Of a stretch of 64,000 nt of DNA, positions 23,101-32,366 are shown one piece after another; the first letter of the stretch is position 1; every line of letters begins with the position of its first letter. Position numbers and translations under genes: made by a program. Location: contig OZ024785.1 in assembly GCA_964017065.1 (NCBI GenBank), forward strand, positions 5,784,314 to 5,848,313, in the 5' to 3' direction. This DNA comes from Haliclona indistincta (Eukaryota; Porifera; Demospongiae; Haplosclerida; Chalinidae). The notes beneath the pieces are model-generated. The model searched no databases. It saw only the letters and a list, made by a program, of their open reading frames with translations, and was not told the origin of the DNA.

Positions 23101-26100
23101 AGGTGGAGCAACTTGTGAGGGGTATTTCCATCACCATGACCAAGCCACACACACCATCTCTTGCGACATGACAGATCACAAAGACGGAACCTACAGCTTG
23201 TTGTGTGTTCCACGGGGATACGGACCAGGAAAGGTTACCATTCGCTTTCCCTTGGATGATGTTCAAGAGACTTGTATAGATGTCAATGTTGTAAGAAGCT
23301 ATTGTCCTCTTCAGCCTAACCCTTCCTCTTTAGAGCTGCATTGCTCACCATGGGGAGTTGCTGTGCTCAGGAACAACCTGCTAGCTGTCTCTACCTCAGA
23401 AAGGGACGTGAAGATCTATGACATCAACACACAGCAGCATGTATCCACAGTCCGCTCTAACTTTGTGCGTCCGTACGCCATGGTCGAAGACAAGGAGGGC
23501 AACATGTGGGTCACTGACAGAGAAGCTCACAACATCCAGAAGTTTCGACGCAACGGAGAAAATTGGGAGAAGGTTGTGCAGATCGGTAACAAAGGAAGGG
23601 AAGAGGGAAAATTCGCTCATCCCAGAGGCATCGCAATCCACCCGAAAAGTGGACTGGTGTACGTTTCCGATATGAGGAACCACAGAATACAAGTGTTTCT
23701 GGACGACCAGAGAACGGGAGAACCACCAAAGGTGGTGAATTCATTTGGATCTCATGGCACAGAGACAGGACAACTGGATCAACCCGCTAGTCTAGTGTTC
23801 AACAAACAAGGTCAGCTAGTGGTTTGTGACGATCGCAATAGTCGACTGCAGCTTTTCACAAGAGACGGCAACTATGTTGAAAGCATCGGTGTGACTCAGG
23901 ATGGCGTCGGCTTGCTGTGCTCACCGATCGGAGTAGCGCTGGACAGACACGGAAGATACATTGTAGGAGAGTTTGGATCACACGCCATCACATTCTTAGA
24001 CAGTAATGGAAAGTTGTTGAGTTCTATACGCACAGCCGGAGGAGTAGGGGAGTTCCTGCGCCCACGTGGAGTTGCTGTTGACGAAAGCGGGCGAATATAC
24101 ATTGCCGACTTTCAAAACGAGAGAATGGTGATACTATGAAACCTGCTAGTGCTAGTAATGGTGACCTGCTAGGTGCAACAACAAGAAGATTAGGATTGTA
24201 CATATTTAAGATAAACATGCTTTCATGATAGTGCTCAATATTGTTGGTTTACATCAAACTGCACTTTGTTGATCACAATGATCAGCTATTGCAAAAAGTT
24301 GTGACTGAATGTGAAATTAAAAGTCAAATGTGAATACCCTTATTTATATTCCAAAGTGAAGACAAACTCTCACATAGGTATACAGGGAATTTTTCTAGGG
24401 GAGAACCTTCCTAGGTGTTAAGGTTGATCAGCTTTTTAGGGGGTCTTGGGAGAGTAAATTCAAGGCTACCCTGCTACATACCTACATACCATCATTGCTG
24501 TTTGTTTACTTTGCATCGTAGTAGTAAATTCTCACTTTATCTAGCCGAAGGTCGCGGTAGAACTCTTTAAGGCTCTGCAGACATTTTGTGAGGTTCTCCA
24601 TGTTCAATTTAGGGTCAAAAGAGTCGACAGGTACTTCACAGAGCAAGTGAGAGCACAGCACGTGAAACCTGTAAGGACAAAAATTCAATCGTATACATGT
24701 CTCTGTGACGCCTCGCCCAGAAGAAGAGAGAGGTGTGCACAACTCACCGAGCACATCGCTCTGTCAACAAGACACACTCAGACTCACAAAGATGCTGATA
24801 CGTGATGTCCTAAGAAAAGAGCTCTTTATAACAATCTCACACACAATGGAGGAAGATCAGACACTGAACACGTGAAGGATTTTTACATAACTACACCCAG
24901 CCTGATCATCATTCCACAAACACTAAACAATGGTTAGCAGCATCCCACATCACACAAACCTCAGACAACAAATATCTCATCACTGACACACTAGTAGGAA
25001 TGGTGTCCTCATTTCAGAGGTGTGTGATTTCACTTGAGCATACAGCTAGCTACCTTTCTTATGGCTCTGGTTCTGTTCCATATGAAATCGTACCAAGTGC
25101 CCCATTGACATTCATTGTGGTCTGCTATATGCGACACTATGTAGTCCATGGTCATCATGAGAACAGGAAGTGGGCGGAGCTCATGGGGCAGTGGCTCCTC
25201 CTACAGAATGTGCAAAAAATGAAACAAACTTGTCCAAAATTCAAACCTTATCAGCAGCCGATCCGCTGTACACTTTGATAGCAGCTGCATGATCTACTCT
25301 CGGGTTCTGTGAAAAAGTTAAAACGATCAATTTTCGCTCCCGTGTGACTTCAGTGACTTACACTTAGTCCGTATCTATGATCAACTTCAAATATACTCAA
25401 CTGACGCCGATCCTCTCTTTCGTATCGTTCCTACAGCAAGCACAAGAAACACATCAAGCACAGAGGTACACTACTGTTAACTGTTAAAAGCTTGCAATGA
25501 TTCTTGCTTCAAAATTTAATGCTACAGAACTTTCAGTATAATTTTAAGCACAGCAGGTTGTGTTCACGTAGTTACAAATCACAAATGCTACTCCTTACAA
25601 GGCTCTACAAAGTATATTTATTTAGTAGCTAGCCATAAAATGGTAAGTCAGTACAACTTGTACAAGTGCTTGTGAAACTCACTCTCTCTGGGCACATATC
25701 CGGACAAGTACCAACGATTACTGCAGCATGGACCAGCGATGTCGGCTTGACTTGATCTGAGTAGAAAGAGCAGAGAATAGCTAACAGCAAGTAATGGTGG
25801 AGACTCACTCTTGCGCATTTCTTTGTCCCTTGCGTTGAGTGATTCGAGATAATCAGCCGTAGTGTTACCTCTAGGCTGAGGTGGCGGAGGAAGAGAGGGA
25901 TAGGGGATGGGATTGTACGGCTGCTGGACCACTTGTTCTGCTTCCTTATCTTCCTCAGATTCAGACTGGGATGGACCTAAGAGAGAAGGTAGCTAACAGC
26001 AGCTCTAAACCACATTTCAGAAGTTTATAATAGCTTATAGAGAAACCATTTTACTTTATACTATAGAGCAGACCAGAGTTGGGAACTACTTGACGATTCT

Positions 26101-27913
26101 TCGTATAAAACACTAGAATTAGCTCTTCAACAGCAGCCAAGGCAGTGTGTGATACTGCACAAGTGTAGCTAAAATTCATTACCTGGATAAGTTCCAGGTC
26201 TTTTTAGAGACCTCAGATAGTAAGGATGCAGCGCTGTGCGGGCGATCTGATCCATCTCATTCTCCACTCCTCTCTGATCATCAAGTGCTGATTCCTTCTC
26301 CTTTTCTCCCTCTTCATTATCTTCTTCTTCCTCCTCAGCACCACTCGGAACATACTCATCGTCTTCGCTCCGTATCCGACGTCGCTTGGTTAGTATAGAT
26401 CTCCCAGTCTGCCCAACAACCACTTTAAGAGGTTGACCAATCTCGTCTGGTTCTTCCATTCCTTCATCTTCGATCTTCCTCACATCACGATGTCGCTGCA
26501 TCAGGCGTCTTCTCAAATCTGATTCAGTATTACCACCTTCTTGTTCTTCCTGTTTCTCTTGATAACTAAGAGCAGGCATCTGATGACTTCTGGATTCACG
26601 GACACCAAGACGACTAGTCACATGCTGCCGAGGCCCGGTCACATGATCCTGTTGCTCTGTCATGTGATGCTCAGGTTCTGTCACATGATCAGTTAGTTCA
26701 GCTTCGCCGGGAGCAGGTTTGGCAAGTGCTGGAAAGGATGAAGAGCCGGCTTTGGAAGAGAACCAGAATATTGTGAGAGGATGATGGCGCGGAGAGATGT
26801 ATCTACCATTCTTCTTGGCAGACGCAGCAGCTTCCTAGATAGACAGAGGATGGAGAGTGAGAGAGATGGAGGGAGAAATAGTGTGAGAGATTAAGGGAGG
26901 AAGGGAGAGATGCTCAAGATATTTATTACTACAACAGCTGCCACTTACTCGAGTAGTAAAGCTAACTTGAGCAAACAATTTCTCGGGATGGCACTTGATC
27001 GATTCCACAGCACCAAACCTCTCAAAGTGCTCCCGGAGAGACAGCTCATTGTTCATTTCTCTGGGCACTCCTTTCAAATGGAGACTCCTGCCGCCAACAC
27101 CTGAAGAAGAATTAGAAGACGCCTGAGTAGTGCCAGCCAAAGAAGAGCTGTCACTTTGAGGAGGAGCAAAACTGAACATTGGTTCATTCTGTCCTTGAGT
27201 GTGTCCCTCTGTTAACCAGCCTGTATCTTCCTGTTCCTCCATTGTTTCTTCATCGCCCACTTGGTATGTTGCTTCTACCTGCTGCTGTTGTTCATGCACT
27301 TTAGTCAAAGCTTTGATGAAAGGGTTAGCGCTGATAGCAGGCTGTCCAGGCCGTTGTGAAGTCTGCTGGTTAGATGAAAAAGGACCTGCCGCTTGCAATG
27401 GAGGGCGAGAGGGCCGGTTTTGTTGCTGTTTGCTGTGTGTTCCAGCTACTACTGCAGAATAAGGCAACTTTGAAGAAACGCTGGCAGCAGCAAGGAATGG
27501 ATTGCTACTAGAAGAAGGTCCAGCTGTCTGATCGGCCTGCACTGCTGGTTCTTCAACTGGGTGGTTTGTTCTTCTTTGTTTAAAGGATGAGGCAGCTTGT
27601 GGATTGCGTTGAGCTGCAGCTGACAAGAAAGGGTTGGTAGACGATCGAGGTGACAGGAGACCAGTGGGAGATAACTTGCTCCCTCTTCTCTTGATACCCG
27701 TCCTAAAGCTACCACTTGGTTTGTATATGCCAGCAGCTGAAGTCGTAAAGAAAGGTGATCGAAAGAAGCGAGATGCAATTACAACACTCACCTGAGCTCC
27801 CTGACAATCTTCTCTTAGTCTGTGTGAGTCGACGAGGTGGCTGTTTCTTCTGTGTGATAAAAATAAGGTCAAGAACTTCGAGCAGTTTATAAATTTACCT
27901 TTCTTTCGCTCAT
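15782..27913 (-). CDS. MCM3AP: SAC3/GANP-type mRNA export factor (MCM3AP-like)
   Basis: Scaffold of the TREX-2 mRNA export complex at the nuclear pore. It starts MSERK at 27913 and ends with a TAA at 15784-15782, with more than 20 exons. The 27741-26950 exon has NPF-containing low-complexity sequence ([27 protein letters not shown]) and an RRM ([12 protein letters not shown]...HFERFG...KLFAQVSF), as in vertebrate GANP. The 26700-26190 exon is acidic. The SAC3 domain opens with the diagnostic [10 protein letters not shown] near 25700 and [12 protein letters not shown] at 25436. It continues through [14 protein letters not shown] (25130) and [16 protein letters not shown] (24580), then resumes at 21712 with [14 protein letters not shown]. 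The 2.8-kb intron between the last two hosts the TRIM-NHL gene. The C-terminal half (20.8-15.8 kb) follows the GANP layout but is divergent and split by CT-rich introns. Exon limits there are approximate. Confidence 0.88.
16975..17455. repeat. (GGGA/GGAA)n tract in SAC3 gene intron
   Basis: Nearly pure purine tract, pyrimidine on the gene's sense strand. It abuts the 3' splice site of the exon starting near 16964. Long open frames across it are repeat artefacts. Confidence 0.95.
18063..18225. repeat. (GA)n/(GGGA)n tract in SAC3 gene intron
   Basis: Purine-rich on plus, CT on the gene's sense strand, lying just upstream of the exon that starts near 18040. Confidence 0.95.
18353..18543. repeat. 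(GA)n-(GGGA)n-(GA)n tract in SAC3 gene intron
   Basis: Pure GA, then GGGA, then GA. On the sense strand it is a CT tract ending about 20 nt before the acceptor of the exon at about 18331. Confidence 0.95.
20055..20160. repeat. (GA)n tract in SAC3 gene intron
   Basis: GA dinucleotide repeat with a short GGGA block, flanked by GTGA repeats. CT on the sense strand, roughly 50 nt upstream of the next acceptor. Confidence 0.95.
21872..24139 (+). CDS. TRIM-NHL protein (RING, B-boxes, coiled coil, filamin, NHL), intronless
   Basis: Likely RING E3 ubiquitin ligase of the TRIM2/3/71-like class, 755 residues in one exon. Domains in order: RING at about 15-66 (CAICHELC...[13 protein letters not shown]...CPFC), B-box 1 at about 103-143 ([10 protein letters not shown]...HVEVH), B-box 2 at about 172-205 ([12 protein letters not shown]...CIHCTAKDH), coiled coil about 210-350, filamin/ABP280-type domain about 380-475, then NHL beta-propeller repeats to the end ([40 protein letters not shown]). 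NHL repeats in this class bind RNA or protein partners. It lies wholly inside an intron of the SAC3 gene on the opposite strand, with its ATG 159 nt from that gene's exon end. Lack of introns suggests retroposition or descent from an intronless TRIM family (inference). Confidence 0.96.
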   Translation: MSVPVAIQGIRDELQCAICHELCTEPKTLPCLHSFCYECLEKWVKAKTQLENNSDFLKEFLCPFCMMSSDLSSGPSSLPTNFQLKGLIQKVKNLNAPERAMCDECVEDAKEKAISYCNTCKEALCSFHVEVHRKSRAFVGHNVTALEQSDSQIPEERRREQQPKTPTGLMMCSQHKESLQWYCMSHEVPICIHCTAKDHKTCSFDFITDRLVQEEREMIEDGYQPLKEMIPRVEECCSGLEQCLSKLNSSKQSMSNEIREMTEQQEHELRMKSQLLLARVDDKYVEMKKELEFHWKEVQQLKDLLCSSFGEMQNTVGTATDVNLLKTKKQLLAQSENLQELFKKADLKLPKENGDMRSHYTLEHSPVVFGHMRERVKSIKHQVTPPVVEQNVEMTVKVTTQSVLEQPLKAGGATCEGYFHHHDQATHTISCDMTDHKDGTYSLLCVPRGYGPGKVTIRFPLDDVQETCIDVNVVRSYCPLQPNPSSLELHCSPWGVAVLRNNLLAVSTSERDVKIYDINTQQHVSTVRSNFVRPYAMVEDKEGNMWVTDREAHNIQKFRRNGENWEKVVQIGNKGREEGKFAHPRGIAIHPKSGLVYVSDMRNHRIQVFLDDQRTGEPPKVVNSFGSHGTETGQLDQPASLVFNKQGQLVVCDDRNSRLQLFTRDGNYVESIGVTQDGVGLLCSPIGVALDRHGRYIVGEFGSHAITFLDSNGKLLSSIRTAGGVGEFLRPRGVAVDESGRIYIADFQNERMVIL
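24140..24535. other. 3' flank of TRIM-NHL inside the SAC3 intron
   Basis: Untranslated and intronic sequence, no additional gene seen. Confidence 0.5.
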
Positions 27914-28026
27914 GATCTTGATACTTCTCTGAGCACTTCTCACCGCCAAAATGGGTCAGAAAGGAGTTAACTCCACGTGAGTTCATAACGGGTTAAGCTC
28001 CGGTTCTTCTCACGTGCAAGCAGAAA

Positions 28027-28218
28027 ATGGAGAGGAAAGCTATCTCGTCGAGCGCCCCTTTGGAGATAAAGAGATGTGCGCCCGTGTCTACAGAAGTTGT
28101 CAGCAAGGAACTTCACGCGTTTCTTAAAAAGCGGCAAGTGCGAGAAGGCCTGAGCAGCGAGAACATTGTTCATCTTCAAAAACTCCAACTCAGTTTACAA
28201 AGGAACCAGCCAAAATGA
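28027..28218 (+). CDS. Small hypothetical protein (63 residues)
   Basis: Intronless ORF starting MERKAISSSAPLEIKRCAP. It is basic, with a predicted amphipathic helical C-terminal half (SKELHAFLKKRQV...ENIVHLQKLQLSLQ). The start lies 114 nt from, and divergent to, the SAC3 gene start, an arrangement expected for a shared promoter. The size and helical, charged character suit a small nuclear or ribosome-associated protein, but I do not recognise the family. It may instead be the first exon of a longer gene, although the frame closes at 28218 with a stop. Confidence 0.45.
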   Translation: MERKAISSSAPLEIKRCAPVSTEVVSKELHAFLKKRQVREGLSSENIVHLQKLQLSLQRNQPK

Positions 28219-28333
28219 CTGTGTAGCACCTAATTCATTGACATTGTACCCAACTGCCTATAATGAGAATATTTCACAACATCAACTGAGAATTGTAATC
28301 CATGTACACATAATTATTATTTACAATCTTGTT

Positions 28334-29448
28334 TTAAACTTTTGCAGTTAGTTGTAGTTTGTTGAAAATAGCCACGAATGTTTCGACTGGCTGTGCTCCA
28401 GAGAACTGCTGTATATGAGACCTATCTAAGTAGATTTCGAAAAACGGCACTCCACCAATTCCTGAGAAGAGAATAAATTGGTCTGCATTACTGCATGATT
28501 TGACTGACCTTTGCTTCTGGCGGCCCTTATGCCCTCTTCGTACTCTTTGATGCATTTCTGATCATTGAGACAAGCAAGCGCTGCATCAATATCGGACACT
28601 CCTGCTTCTTTCAATAATCGAGTTAGAACAGTATTATCGCTAACATCAACTGCCTCTCTGGAAAAAAGAACATAAAAGCAGTCAGTTGCAGTGTGTGTTC
28701 GATTTACCGGAAATTCGCCTCAAACAATTTCTCGTGTAGCTCATGTTGCTTTCCCTCTTTGAATACATGCTCGAGTAGAATATGTGCCTTCCTGGTGGGC
28801 ATGATCCTCCGGTCAGCAGAGTAGTTAAACTCCAGACCCTATTGTGACAAGAACATTGAGTGATAGTCAGAGCTACAGATAGAACAATTTGCTCAAAAAG
28901 GAACACCCCAAAATAGTATAATTCATAACTACTTATACTAGAGAACCCAGTCTTTTCACAGTGCATAAAAAATCAAGATTTTTTCAAACTTTACCACTGC
29001 TTCTCCTGCTTGAGCAAATGGCATTTTCTTGGATGTAAATCTCTCGACAGCTCCCTCTCCAAACTTCAGTGTAGCTAGGTCTTTGAACAGCATCCCCTCC
29101 TCAGGTAGGTAAGGATTGAGGGCAAAGGGCAGCCAGCGAATATTGAAACTGAAGTTTGGTCCCATCTGCTTGATCGCCAAATCAAGATGACGCTTACCAA
29201 CCCAACACCTTGGAAGTAAAAAAGTCAAGTAAATTAATAGTCTAATTATTTACATACAGGTTTTTATTTACACAGACATTTAGTTAGCAATCAACAGAAG
29301 GTATATTAGCAACCTCGTTTCATGCAGATTCTATGATATTTGCAAACATGCAATGGACTCTATGCTCATACCATGGGCAGGCAATATCTGAAGTGATATC
29401 AACGTTTACTGCTAGCTTCTGCTTGGTCTCTTCTTTGCTCGTAGACAT
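28334..29448 (-). CDS. DsbA/FrnE-like thioredoxin-fold oxidoreductase
   Basis: Thioredoxin-fold protein of the DsbA superfamily, FrnE-like branch (thiol-disulfide exchange or GST-kappa-like chemistry). Five exons: 29448-29372, 29208-28995, 28838-28708, 28657-28509, 28461-28334, totalling 699 nt (232 residues). The active-site CPWC is assembled across the first splice junction (DIACPW plus CWVGKRHLD). The helical insert contains NPYLPEEG, and the cis-Pro loop is GIGGVPFFEI near the C terminus, with SGAQP following. This layout and length are typical of the family. The chosen start gives MSTSKEETKQK. An in-frame upstream ATG at 29538 would add about 30 residues resembling a targeting peptide, which cannot be excluded. 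The gene is divergent from the membrane-protein gene at 29613, 164 nt away. Confidence 0.9.
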
Positions 29449-29612
29449 TCTGCACCGACCGATTGCTCTTGTGCTTCGACGAAGCCAGCCACTGAGTAGC
29501 ATGCAAGCTAGCGAGTCCCAGACCGAGCACAGTAACAAACACTGCTACACGCAGCAACCCTCGACCCATAGCAAACCACGCCCAACCACACCCACACAAG
29601 GCGGAGCTAAAG

Positions 29613-30089
29613 ATGGGGACCAAGAAGAAGTTGGTGATTCTCTACGTTCGTGTTGGCTTGACTTTCGCCCTCCATGTTTTATTTGGTGTTCTACTACTTG
29701 TTAAAGTATCTGAGAATGTCAGTGAAGCGGACAAGTACCCATGGGCCGGGGTTTTCATGCCGATATTTTGTTTTGACATCCTTCTTATTGTTTATTACTT
29801 CATCTATCTCTTTGGATACATCAGAAAGAAAGTTTACAGCATACCTCGCGGCAACAGTGCCTTCTGCTATCCTGGACACAACCCCAGCGTGTTTCCCGTG
29901 GTCTTTTACGGGCTAGCATTGCCTCTAAAGATTGCTGCAGAGATTGTACTGGTCTTGCATCTCCACGAGGAGGTCCAGATTCCCTTCTATGCTGTTGGCT
30001 TCCTGCTCTCCATGTTCTTCTCCGTACTAACTGTAGGCATAGCTGTAGATGGTTTGAGACCAACTATTAGATGTATTTGTGGTGATTAG
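29613..30089 (+). CDS. Four-TM protein, TMEM60/TMEM185-like
   Basis: Intronless 158-residue polytopic membrane protein with four hydrophobic segments, at about 8-32, 45-70, 90-116 and 122-145. The pattern W-x-x-VFMPIFCFD at the start of TM2 resembles the W..F.P.W..D motif of the TMEM60/TMEM185 (fragile-X-F-associated) family, whose function is not well defined. A short charged N terminus (MGTKKK) precedes TM1, which suggests an N-in topology. It shares a short intergenic region with the divergent oxidoreductase gene and is followed by the convergent adenosine deaminase gene. Confidence 0.6.
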   Translation: MGTKKKLVILYVRVGLTFALHVLFGVLLLVKVSENVSEADKYPWAGVFMPIFCFDILLIVYYFIYLFGYIRKKVYSIPRGNSAFCYPGHNPSVFPVVFYGLALPLKIAAEIVLVLHLHEEVQIPFYAVGFLLSMFFSVLTVGIAVDGLRPTIRCICGD

Positions 30090-30289
30090 AATATCTTGTG
30101 TATAATTATTCGTCTCATCAATATTCATATACATGTATGTATCACTCAGTACTTGCACAATTTCAATTTTAATATGAATAGATATAACACGCTGTTAATG
30201 ATTATCAAAAATAAATACAAAGTTGGATCAAGTTTGAATCTATTCTCTATTTATAATTAGTAGGTGGAGCAATATGTGTTTGCCATTTT

Positions 30290-31284
30290 TTATTGAATGG
30301 TTTTCTTGAATTCGTCTATTTCTCTTTTCAGGCGATCCATCACTTGAGTTTTTTGGTCATTCGGTAAAAAAGATGATTGTAGTGAGTTGACCACAGTGGT
30401 AATGAGTTGGTCCAGGGACAATTGGTAGACGTGAGCTGCCACCTCAAACTCTTGGTTCAGCGTGGTACCGATAATCCCAGAATCGTCAGTGTTCAGACCA
30501 AAGTTGACATTGTCTTTCATGAACCTAAGAAAAATTTAGAAGATGAGAAAATGCTAAATTTCAATACCAGCATACATGAGATTGAGAATTTTTGTCCTCA
30601 GCTGCTAAATTTTACACAAATTATTTTTGTCTCCACAGTGGAGAATTTTTTCCAATCTATAATGGAACCACTGTGTCTTAGATGGGAAACCTTTGTGTTT
30701 CAGTGTTAGAATACTTGGTCATCCATTTTTATGGCGAAAATTAAACAACGTGAAAATCTATTTTTTCAATCTCCAGTAGTTATGGTTTAAATGAGCTCAC
30801 TGTCTCACTGCATGGTCCTCTTCTTTAGCAGAATTGGTGAAGACACTTGAAGTCAAACAAGCCTTCAGAACAACAAAAATTAATAACAATCAGATAAACA
30901 CCTGCCTTCCCTACTTACCTCAAAATGAACTTTATTATCTTTAGCAAGTTGGTATATCTCGGAGTCTTTCAGTACATTGTAACCATGTCCAATGCGCTCA
31001 GCACCCAGCACTTCTATTGCCTCTCGGACATTTGCAGCTGGTCCACTCTCAGCCGCATGCACAGTCACATGAAGACCAGCTGCACGAGCTTTCTGAAAGA
31101 AAGTAAAAGTCGCGCTTCAAAACAATGATCAGAGACTGAACACATTAGTTGGTGACACTTGCTTGTTTCACTTCAGCATGCATCCTGTCCTAGTCGTTAA
31201 CTGTGCTACAATCACTACTCACAGTGTAGATTTTATCAGAGACTAGGTTAAGAAACTGTGTTTACTCAGGGAACAATCTCAGGA

Positions 31285-31335
<51 letters not shown>

Positions 31336-32191
31336 GTGTGTGTGTGTGTGAGGGTCACCTTGAAGGCATCAATGTGCTCCTGGTTCATCTCTGCAAGCTC
31401 ATCGCCGGCAATGTCCACACCCACCACACTCACTCTCGGCCTGTCCTTGTACTTGATAGCTAGATCAGCTATTTCAGCACTCCAATCTGACAATAAAACA
31501 ATAGAAACCTTTGTCAATAAACCATCACTCAATAGACAAAACAATGCTCATTCTATGTGGTTGTTTTCACCTTTTCTTGGTTTTAAGAAGCAAAGCAACA
31601 AGCGCACAACCACGTTGAATTCAGTCTGAGCTTTTTCCAGTGCTTCTAGCACTGTAATGGTAACTTCATCAGGGGTTAAACCTCGCTGGCAGAACAAATG
31701 AGGACATATCCTAGTCTCACAATAGACAACATTCTGCTTGTGCTGGTCCTCCACGAACTCCCTGCACTGCCTGCTCAGGTTCTCCTTGGTGCTGCAAGGG
31801 AACACAAAACGGTATCAAGTCCCCACATCACCAGTATATAATACTCACCTCAGTATATAGCAGACATCTGGAAATGGCCTCAGAAAATCCACTAGAGATT
31901 TTTGCGGTTCTGTCAAGCTGACGGTTTTGCGGAATCGCTCCGGATCGTCGTACGGGAACCGAGTCTTGTCCAGATTGTCATTTCTAGGGAAGAATATTAA
32001 ATGTAACGTCGACTTAGTCTTGATTTAGTTCGTTTACCTGCACATATCACTAAGTGTCTCTATCCGACAGGAACCATCCAGGTGACAGTGGAGCTCGACC
32101 TAAACGCACAACAAAGAGTAAAACGTTACGGGATATCAGATTTTTAGCTCACTTTAGGAAGCAGCGACAAGTTCTTCTGAGCGACTGCCAT
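30290..32191 (-). CDS. ADA: Adenosine deaminase
   Basis: Zinc enzyme converting (deoxy)adenosine to (deoxy)inosine in purine salvage. Eight exons: 32191-32153, 32099-32038, 31983-31849, 31791-31571, 31486-31359, 31092-30919, 30862-30801, 30524-30290, joining in phase to 1056 nt (351 residues; human ADA has 363). Metal and catalytic motifs are present in order: VELHCHLDGS (HxH zinc ligands), VGVDIAGDE, TVHAAE (third His and the conserved Glu region), IGHGYN, and LNTDDSG (zinc and catalytic Asp pair). The usual TDDP is TDDS here. SSFLPNDQK near the end matches the vertebrate C-terminal helix. No signal peptide, so this is the cytosolic ADA1 type rather than the secreted ADGF/ADA2 type. Intron 5 starts with a (GT)n tract (AC on the sense strand). 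Confidence 0.95.
31286..31351. repeat. (GT)n microsatellite in ADA intron 5
   Basis: GT dinucleotide tract, starting within about 10 nt of the intron's 5' splice site on the minus strand. Confidence 0.95.
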
Positions 32192-32366
32192 GATGCAATT
32201 AATGATTTAGAATGAGATGGGCGTTGCCCTCTCGCCTTTTATTAAACGAATTCATGGTCCACTCCATAATTATCAAAGTGTAGGTGGTCTCTACATTACA
32301 CAAACAATATTTACAGTGCAACAGTGATTGTAATTGTTATTAACATCTCTTTTAAAAAGAATAGCT

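Noticed and set aside
27911..27986. Alternative start MNSRGVNSF for the SAC3 gene
   Set aside because: It is in a different frame from the KKQPPRRL exon after splicing; MSERK joins in phase.
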